Source: MWEI01 sp964600235 (GTDB lineage: Bacteria > Desulfobacterota > Desulfomonilia > UBA1062). Taken from it: a DNA stretch of 64,000 bases. Below the pieces are notes generated by a model. The model saw nothing but the letters and a program-made list of their open reading frames with translations, was not told the origin of the DNA and did not search any database. Location of the stretch: assembly GCA_964600235.1 (NCBI GenBank), contig CAZRIV010000014.1:1-64000 (forward strand), written 5' to 3'. The position numbers and the translations under genes were made by a program. Shown here piece by piece: positions 58,166-64,000 of this stretch; within the stretch, counting starts at the first letter, position 1; every line of letters begins with the position of its first letter.

Positions 58166-60076
58166 TCAGCAGAACTGCTCCAGGATCATCTGGGTGGAAA
58201 GGATGCCGAGCAGCGCGCTGTTGTCCCGGAATCCCATGCGCTCCTGATGCGAACATTTTGCAATGAGATGCTCCACACGGTCGGGGTCAAAAACACCTGC
58301 CGACAGGAGAGAATCCCGACCGAGATAAGGGGCTATATTATTACGGGGAACACCATTCTTGAAGAAAGCCTCCTTATTGGGAGCGCCATAAGGCTGTTTG
58401 ATCCGTGAGAAGATCTCACCGGGCAGTTCGGGCGCGAAGGTCTTCTTCAGTATGTACTTCTCCCTGAGCCCCTTGAGCTTGAGCCTCGGGCTCAGCCGCG
58501 AGGCGAACTCGCAGAGACGGTGGCTCAGGAAGGGATAGCGGCCCTCCACACCGTGGGCCATGGTCATGCGCTCACCCTGGGAGGAGAGCAGGTACCCGGC
58601 GAGCAGGAGCTTGATCTCCAGGTACTGGGCCTGATTGAGGGGGTGCCAGGAGGGAAACTCCCTTGGGATTATCCCTTCCAGTTCCTCCACCGGATCGTAT
58701 GCCCCGATAATCGTCCTGAACTCTTCGGTGAAGAACTGCTGTATGGCTGCCGTGGTGCGCCACGTGGGGAGGTGTGAATAACCGAAGTGCAGGGTTTTCA
58801 GAAGGTCTTCCCTGTAGAACGACATGAGCATGCGCCCCGAGCGCCGCATCTGTATGGGGGAATGGGGATACAGGGCAAAGAGCAGGAGTGGGCGTGTCTT
58901 TGAGTCGGGCTGTCGTGCCCAGAAGCGCCTGATGAGCGCCTCCTTGAATATGTCATACCCGCCGAAGAGCTCGTCTGAGCCCTCTCCCGTGAGCACCACC
59001 TTGATGCCGCCCTCGCGGGCGAGCTGCGAGAGGAGGAACATGGGTGCAGGGGCCGACCTCAACACAGGCGTCTCGGCGTGCCAGACCACCTGCTCGAAGA
59101 CCCCGCCGATATCTTCATGGCCTATCCTGCGCACGTGGTGGTGCGTGCCCAGGCTCCTTCCCATGGATTCCTGGAATGTGGACTCGTCAAAGGCCGGGTC
59201 TGCGAAGCTCACCGAAAAGGTCTCCATCCCCGGCACATGTTTCTTCACCAGGGCGGAGATGACGCTCGAATCGAGCCCGCCGCTCAGGTACGCACCCACC
59301 GGGACATCCGAGCGCAGCCTCATGGATGCCGATTCGTCCATGATCTCATGGAGCATGGATATCGCCTGGCCTTCATCGGTTATGTCATGTCCGCCGGCTT
59401 GCGGGAAGGTCACATCCCAGTATTGAAAGGATTTGTGCGAACCGTCCTGCAGGACCATGCACTGTCCGGGCCTGAGCTGCTCTATGCCGTCGAATACGGT
59501 CCTGGGCGCCACTGCCGCCCAGAAGGTGAACACCTGGGCCATGCCCTCGGGCGAGAGCCTGAGCCTGCCCAGCATGGGCAGCATGGCCTTGACCTCTGAG
59601 GCGAAGACGAGCATGTCCGCATGCCTGCCGTAGTAGAGCGGGCAGATGCCGAACCGGTCGCGCGCCAGCACGAGCCGCCTTGCCGGTGCGTCCCACAGGG
59701 CGAAGGCGAACTGCCCTTCCAGGTGCTCGAAGAGGTCAAGCCCGTAGTGCTCGTAGAGGTGGAGGATCACCTCGATGTCACAGGTTGTCCGGAAGCGGTG
59801 CCCGCGCTTTTCCAGGTCTGCGGCGATCTCCTTGTAATTGAAGATCTCGCCGTTGGCGCAGATGTGGATGGTGGAGTCCTCATTGGTCATGGGCTGTGCG
59901 CCTGTGGACAGGTCGATGATGGAAAGCCGCCTGTGGCCGAGGATGACGGAGTCGTCCCGGAAGATCCCTTGCCCGTCCGGGCCCCGGTGGGCCATGCTCG
60001 AAAGCATTCTCCTGAGAGCCTGTTCCCTGATGTCTCCAAGACGGTTCCGGTGATAGATGCCGATGATTCCGCACAT
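58166..60076 (-). CDS. asnB: asparagine synthetase (glutamine-hydrolysing)
   Basis: 636 residues. The class II glutaminase domain starts with MCGIIGIYHRN (Cys2 nucleophile) and has HRRLSIIDLSTGAQPM and CANGEIFNY. The synthetase domain has the PP-loop AYLSGGLDSSVI and GEGSDELFGGYDIF. It makes asparagine, or amidates a carboxylate in a specialised pathway: this long AsnB group also occurs in polysaccharide clusters. No such cluster is present, so the housekeeping role is favoured. Starts ATG at 60076. Confidence 0.95.
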   Translation of the reverse strand: MCGIIGIYHRNRLGDIREQALRRMLSSMAHRGPDGQGIFRDDSVILGHRRLSIIDLSTGAQPMTNEDSTIHICANGEIFNYKEIAADLEKRGHRFRTTCDIEVILHLYEHYGLDLFEHLEGQFAFALWDAPARRLVLARDRFGICPLYYGRHADMLVFASEVKAMLPMLGRLRLSPEGMAQVFTFWAAVAPRTVFDGIEQLRPGQCMVLQDGSHKSFQYWDVTFPQAGGHDITDEGQAISMLHEIMDESASMRLRSDVPVGAYLSGGLDSSVISALVKKHVPGMETFSVSFADPAFDESTFQESMGRSLGTHHHVRRIGHEDIGGVFEQVVWHAETPVLRSAPAPMFLLSQLAREGGIKVVLTGEGSDELFGGYDIFKEALIRRFWARQPDSKTRPLLLFALYPHSPIQMRRSGRMLMSFYREDLLKTLHFGYSHLPTWRTTAAIQQFFTEEFRTIIGAYDPVEELEGIIPREFPSWHPLNQAQYLEIKLLLAGYLLSSQGERMTMAHGVEGRYPFLSHRLCEFASRLSPRLKLKGLREKYILKKTFAPELPGEIFSRIKQPYGAPNKEAFFKNGVPRNNIAPYLGRDSLLSAGVFDPDRVEHLIAKCSHQERMGFRDNSALLGILSTQMILEQFC

Positions 60077-60464
60077 TGCTCACGCCCTGCAAGATGTATT
60101 TGGGTTGCCCCGTGTTCTTTGCCAGAAGGGTGCCAGGGGGACGTACCGGGCAATACTTGTGCGGAGCCTCGTCTTGAAGCCCTGCTGGCAGCGGCTTTTC
60201 ACCATACATTGGTTGTTGAGTGATACCATGGAACCGGATAGGCCTTGTGCCGGCAATGTGTACCATTATCGTGTCATTTTTCTTCTATATTCACATATTC
60301 GTGCCATGCGCGCGGGTGGCAGGGATCCGGCCTTTCGCCTGAAAACCGCGCTGAATGACAATGTTGCCGCTCCCTGCGGAAATATCAAGGGAACAATGAG
60401 AACATGGCACCGGCCTTGCTGTACTCAAGGAGATTCAATACTTCACCAAGAGGAGGCTTTACCC
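60077..60464. other. divergent intergenic region
   Basis: 388 bp between asnB (-) and the amt gene (+). The sigma-54-type promoter is at 60405-60420; upstream activator sites were looked for but no clear NtrC-type palindrome was seen. Confidence 0.5.
60405..60420 (+). promoter_or_regulatory. sigma-54 promoter of amt-glnK
   Basis: TGGCAC-CGGCC-TTGCT matches the -24/-12 consensus TGGCACN5TTGCW at every position. The predicted start is near 60431, about 34 bases before the amt start codon. Nitrogen-limitation control through NtrC is the known mode for amt-glnK. Confidence 0.85.
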
Positions 60465-61694
60465 ATGACCCCCATCGACAGGGCCGATACCGCCTTTGTC
60501 CTCATCTCGGCCGCGCTCGTCCTGCTCATGACACCCGGTCTCGCACTTTTCTATGCCGGCATGGTGCGTTCCAAGAACGTGCTCGGCACCATCATGCAGA
60601 GCTTCATCCTGATCGCTCTGATCAGCATCGAGTGGGTCTACCTGGGGTATTCCCTCTCCTTCGGACCCGATATCGCCGGCATCTCGGGAAGCCTCTCCTG
60701 GTTCGCCTTGAGCGGCGTCTCCCTGAGCCCGCACCCGGACTACGGCCCCACCATCCCCCATCTGGCCTTCGCCATTTTCCAGTGCATGTTCGCCGTGATC
60801 ACCCCGGCCCTCATAACCGGAGCCTTTGCCGAACGGATGCGCTTCGGACCCTTCCTGCTCTTCAGCGTTCTGTGGGCCGTTGTCGTGTACAATCCCGTGT
60901 GCCACTGGGTATGGGGCAGCGGCGGCTGGCTGAAGAACATGGGAGTTCTGGACTTCGCCGGCGGCCTGGTGGTGCATCTCTCCTGCGGGGCCGCGGCATT
61001 GGCCGCCATAGCCGTCATCAGGCCGAGGAAGGGGTATGGCAGGGAGAGCTTCATACCCCATAACCTGCCCATGACCCTGCTGGGTACGGGCCTGTTGTGG
61101 TTCGGCTGGTTCGGGTTCAACAGCGGGAGCGCCCTGGCGGCCGACGGCGTTGCGGCAGGGGCCTTTGTGGCGACCCATCTCGGGGGCATGGCCGGTCTTG
61201 CCGGCTGGGTCGCTGTGGAATGGATACACCGGGGCAAGCCCACGACACTGGGAGCCGCATCAGGCGCGGTGGCGGGCCTGGCCACCATAACCCCGGGCTC
61301 GGGATTCGTGGGCCCCAACGCCGCGATCATCATCGGGGCACTGGCAGGGGTAATCTGCTACGGGTTCGTTGCATCCAAGTCGCGCATCGGGTATGATGAC
61401 AGCCTCGATGTGGTGGGCATACACGGGGTGAGCGGCATCATCGGCACCCTGCTCGTGGGGGTCTTTGCAGCCAGGACCGTCAATGCCGCGGGCGCCGACG
61501 GGGCGCTCGCGGGAAACCCGTCATTGCTGCTGACGCAGCTCATCGGGGTGACGGCGGTGGGCCTGTATGTGTTCTGCATGAGCTGGGTCATCCTGAAGGC
61601 CATCGACAAGGTGTGGGGCTTGCGCGTGAGTGAGGATACGGAGCTCCAGGGGCTCGATCTGGGCGAACACAGTGAAACCGCATACGGGGCGTGA
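60465..61694 (+). CDS. amt: ammonium transporter
   Basis: 409 residues with eleven membrane segments. ALFYAGMVRSKNVLGTIMQSF starts the core; the DFAGGLVVHLSCG segment carries the first pore His and the VGIHGVSGIIGTLLVG segment the second. It conducts ammonium and is blocked by GlnK. The start is ATG at 60465 behind AAGAGGAGGCTTTACCC; the longer frame (60057) runs through the promoter. The glnK-like gene follows after 20 bp. Confidence 0.96.
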   Translation: MTPIDRADTAFVLISAALVLLMTPGLALFYAGMVRSKNVLGTIMQSFILIALISIEWVYLGYSLSFGPDIAGISGSLSWFALSGVSLSPHPDYGPTIPHLAFAIFQCMFAVITPALITGAFAERMRFGPFLLFSVLWAVVVYNPVCHWVWGSGGWLKNMGVLDFAGGLVVHLSCGAAALAAIAVIRPRKGYGRESFIPHNLPMTLLGTGLLWFGWFGFNSGSALAADGVAAGAFVATHLGGMAGLAGWVAVEWIHRGKPTTLGAASGAVAGLATITPGSGFVGPNAAIIIGALAGVICYGFVASKSRIGYDDSLDVVGIHGVSGIIGTLLVGVFAARTVNAAGADGALAGNPSLLLTQLIGVTAVGLYVFCMSWVILKAIDKVWGLRVSEDTELQGLDLGEHSETAYGA

Positions 61695-61714
61695 CATATC
61701 ATGAAGGAGGATGC

Positions 61715-62053
61715 ATGAAGAAGATCGAGGCCATCATCAAGCCCTTCAAGCTCGACGAGGTGAAGCAGGGCCTGAGCGAGATCGGGATCACCGGCATGAC
61801 CGTCACCGAGGTGAAGGGACACGGCCGGCAGAAGGGCCACAAGGAGATATACCGCGGGGCCGAGTACCAGGTGGACTTCCTGCCCAAGATCAAGATCGAG
61901 ATCATTGTGGAACAGTCAAACGTGGATGCGGTGGTGAAGAAGATCCTCGAAACCGCCAGGACCGGCAAGATCGGTGACGGGAAGATCTTCGTGCTGCCCG
62001 TGGAAGAGGTCATCCGCGTAAGGACGGGTGAGAGCGGGAAAGACGCCGTCTGA
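61715..62053 (+). CDS. glnK: PII nitrogen regulatory protein (GlnK/GlnB)
   Basis: 112 residues. Family signatures VKGHGRQKGHKEIYRGAEY (T-loop, Tyr51, the uridylylation site) and GKIGDGKIFVLPVEEVIRVRTGE are intact. It senses 2-oxoglutarate and ATP/ADP and plugs Amt. ATG at 61715 is four bases after AAGGAGGATGC. The operon partner is amt. Confidence 0.96.
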   Translation: MKKIEAIIKPFKLDEVKQGLSEIGITGMTVTEVKGHGRQKGHKEIYRGAEYQVDFLPKIKIEIIVEQSNVDAVVKKILETARTGKIGDGKIFVLPVEEVIRVRTGESGKDAV

Positions 62054-62153
62054 ACCGGGCGGCTCCAGGGAAGGGTGTTCGAAAGGATATGCATCTCAAG
62101 GCCAAAACCGTTCCCGAGGTCCGCGCGGTCGATCGCGATCAGAAGGGGCTGCG

Positions 62154-62861
62154 ATGAAACCAGAGGACTGGAACACATCCATACGCCGCATGTTCGCCGG
62201 CATTGCCAAAAGCTACGACCTGCTGAACACCATCATGACGCTGGGCATGGACTCTGTGTTGCGGCGCAAGGTGGTGGATCTCCTTAACCTCCCGCAAAAA
62301 GGCCGCCTGCTGGATGCGGGCGCAGGGACCGGCAGGATCGCGCTGGCTGCACGCAGGAGGTTCCCGCGCGCACACATCATCGCCGCCGACCTCACCCTGG
62401 AGATGATGAGGGCAGGCAAGTCCAGATCACCCGGCGCTCTCTGCTGGTGCGCGGCCGATGCCCTGAGACTCCCCTTCCCTGATGCCTCCTTCGATGCAGT
62501 GTGCTCGGGCTTTCTGGTGCGCAATGTCCCTGATATCATGGCCGCCTTTGTCGAACAGGCCCGGGTGGTGAAACCCGGGGGAGCCGTTGTCTGCCTCGAC
62601 ACCAACCCGCCCGGAAACTCCATCATGAAGCCGCTTGTTCACCTGCACCTGGACTTCATCATCCCCTTTCTGGGCGGCCTGATCAGCAGAAACCGCTCGG
62701 CCTACCGGTATCTCCCCGAATCGACCAAGGCCTTCAAGACCGCTTCCGAGATCGCGGCGATCATGTCGTCGTCGGGGCTGGAGCAGGTACGATTCAGACA
62801 GTACCTGTTCGGCACCATGAGTATAGTCAACGGGATAAGACCTTCAAGGGACCGGACATGA
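62154..62861 (+). CDS. UbiE/MenG-like methyltransferase
   Basis: 235 residues. FAGIAKSYDLLNTIMTLGMDSVLRRKVVDLL, DAGAGTGRIA (SAM site) and RVVKPGGAVVCLDTNPPGN are typical of the C-methyltransferase of menaquinone/ubiquinone synthesis. In an anaerobe this would methylate demethylmenaquinone, but the family is broad. ATG at 62154 follows AGAAGGGGCTGC. It lies 100 bp after glnK and may or may not be co-transcribed. A weak 7-bp hairpin (62883-62904) follows. Confidence 0.85.
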   Translation: MKPEDWNTSIRRMFAGIAKSYDLLNTIMTLGMDSVLRRKVVDLLNLPQKGRLLDAGAGTGRIALAARRRFPRAHIIAADLTLEMMRAGKSRSPGALCWCAADALRLPFPDASFDAVCSGFLVRNVPDIMAAFVEQARVVKPGGAVVCLDTNPPGNSIMKPLVHLHLDFIIPFLGGLISRNRSAYRYLPESTKAFKTASEIAAIMSSSGLEQVRFRQYLFGTMSIVNGIRPSRDRT

Positions 62862-63024
62862 AGGAGTCCCGTATACCCTCCTCCCGGCACAGGCGGCTGC
62901 CGGGCACTCTCAAACCGATGCACATGGCCATGTGATCATGGTTGATTGAATTATTTAGGGCTTTTGTGTAAATATGTGTTTCCGATGGACACATATCCGC
63001 ACGACAGGTGGTGCTTGAAAACGT

Positions 63025-64000
63025 ATGCCTGCGAATCTGCCCCCCACATATCTTGAGGCCGAAAGGCGATACAAGGAGGCCAGGACCACCGAGGAGAAGA
63101 TCGAGGCCCTGGAGGAGATGCTCGCGCTCATCCCCAAGCACAAGGGCACGGACAAGATGCAGGCGGATATCAAGCACCGCATCTCCAAGCACAGGGAAGA
63201 GTCCCAGAAGAAGAAAGGCGCCTCAAAACAGAAGAGCGTCTTTGCCATAGACAAGGAAGGGGCCGCACAGGTGATCGTCATCGGCCCGCCGAATACCGGC
63301 AAGTCCTCCCTGATCGCTGCGCTGACCCATGCCGAGCCCGAGATTGCCCCCTTCACCCACAAACCCACTCCCGGCATGGCCCCCCTGGAGAACATCCAGT
63401 TCCAGCTCATCGACACACCGCCGGTCATGGACGAATATGTAGACCCTCTGATGATGGACCTGGTACGCAGGGCGGACATGGTGGTGGTCCTGCTGGACAT
63501 CCAGGCCGATGCCCTCTCTCAGTATGAGAAGATCATGGAGACGCTCTCGTCGTACCGGATCTTCCCCGAAGGTGCCGATATCCCGGAAGGCATCAGGAAG
63601 ACCGTTTTCTTCAAAAAGGTCTTCATCGTGGTGAACAAGGTGGACAGCCCCCCGCAGGAGGGAGATTATGAGACCTTCATGGAGCTCACCGGCCTCGGGC
63701 TGCCCTCGCTGCCCATCTCCATCCTCAACGCCAGAAACCTGGATGCGTTTTTGAGGCGCATATACGACATGTCAGGGATCATCAGGGTGTACTCCAAAAA
63801 CCCGGGCAAAGACCCCGACCTCCACGAACCCTTTGTCATACCGAAAGACAGCACCCTGGAGGAGCTGGCGGGAAGAATACACAAGGACTTCCTCTACAAG
63901 CTCAAGTACGCCCGCATCTGGGGGAAGTCGGTCCATGACGGCATGATGGTCCAGCGTGACTATGTCATGCAGGACGGCGACATCGTGGAGATACATATTT
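63025..64000 (+). CDS. TGS-domain Obg-like GTPase (C-terminus beyond window)
   Basis: 325 residues visible. A charged N-terminal helical domain (about 1-78) precedes the G domain: G1 GPPNTGKSS, G3 DTPP and G4 NKVD. The TGS domain covers about 258-325, ending in VMQDGDIVEIHI at the right edge, with nearly the whole protein visible. Similar to the DRG/Obg-type GTPases that act on ribosomes or stress. ATG at 63025; upstream is weakly conserved. Confidence 0.9.
   Translation, partial: MPANLPPTYLEAERRYKEARTTEEKIEALEEMLALIPKHKGTDKMQADIKHRISKHREESQKKKGASKQKSVFAIDKEGAAQVIVIGPPNTGKSSLIAALTHAEPEIAPFTHKPTPGMAPLENIQFQLIDTPPVMDEYVDPLMMDLVRRADMVVVLLDIQADALSQYEKIMETLSSYRIFPEGADIPEGIRKTVFFKKVFIVVNKVDSPPQEGDYETFMELTGLGLPSLPISILNARNLDAFLRRIYDMSGIIRVYSKNPGKDPDLHEPFVIPKDSTLEELAGRIHKDFLYKLKYARIWGKSVHDGMMVQRDYVMQDGDIVEIHI

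Noticed and set aside
60057..60464. N-terminal extension of the amt gene to 60057
   Set aside because: It would cover the divergent promoter region and the sigma-54 site; a good ribosome site fits ATG 60465.

Overview
The window reads as a chromosomal piece of an anaerobic deltaproteobacterium (Desulfobacterota; inferred from gene content, no marker gene was compared). The pointers are a paired 2-hydroxyacyl-CoA dehydratase/benzoyl-CoA reductase-family operon, a GTP-type PEP carboxykinase, a ResB/CcsA (System II) cytochrome c maturation pair, an HcpR-like regulator facing an FrdX-like iron-sulfur protein, an anaerobic sulfatase with its radical SAM activator, many PAS/chemotaxis signalling genes, and a selenoprotein read through an in-frame UGA. 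Most genes look moderately GC-rich. The stretches around 5.7-6.5, 28-30.5 and 44.3-47.9 kb are visibly richer in A+T.

Layout. 0-1.2 kb: end of an operon with an AlaX-type editing protein and an enoyl-CoA hydratase (cut by the edge). 1.5-6.5 kb: a giant lipoprotein with PKD, MopE-type calcium-motif, beta-helix and LamG-like parts. 6.5-11.6 kb: multi-PAS histidine kinase, RluA-type pseudouridine synthase, FtsH-type protease. 11.8-20.2 kb: exported MsrA-MsrB, Sel1 protein, small conserved proteins, methyltransferase, lipoprotein cluster, CheX, BrkB/YihY, DUF486. 20.5-27.8 kb: B12-radical SAM protein, SYLF protein, CcsA/ResB, 2-hydroxyacyl-CoA dehydratase pair. 27.8-30.85 kb: a 3-kb accessory island bounded by an 80-bp direct repeat and carrying a truncated exported-protein gene, a small RHH-like protein, DUF2202, a hydrolase and an IS630 scar. 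31.1-35.1 kb: QueG-like Fe-S protein, Tat sulfatase, anSME. 35.2-42 kb: PckG, rhomboid, small proteins, EamA transporter, HerA-like ATPase. 42.3-49.5 kb: chemoreceptor, HD-GYP phosphodiesterase, Fn3 lipoprotein, HcpR-like/FrdX-like pair. 49.8-54.5 kb: tRNA-Asp, beta-propeller and TPR proteins, response regulator, DAHP synthase. 54.8-57.8 kb: selenium neighbourhood. 58.2-64 kb: asparagine synthetase, a sigma-54-type promoter with amt-glnK, UbiE-like methyltransferase and a TGS GTPase cut by the right edge.

The most notable locus is 54.8-57.8 kb: an ArsR-type regulator with a perfect operator-like palindrome, a HesB/IscA-like protein whose first conserved cysteine is encoded by UGA, and, convergent to them, DUF3343, YedF and a cysteine desulfurase, three families tied to selenium trafficking. 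Other distinctive signals are a dispersed family of long intergenic inverted repeats (14.5 and 38.2 kb), a perfect 72-bp palindrome at 58.0 kb, and the repeat-bounded island at 27.8-30.85 kb.
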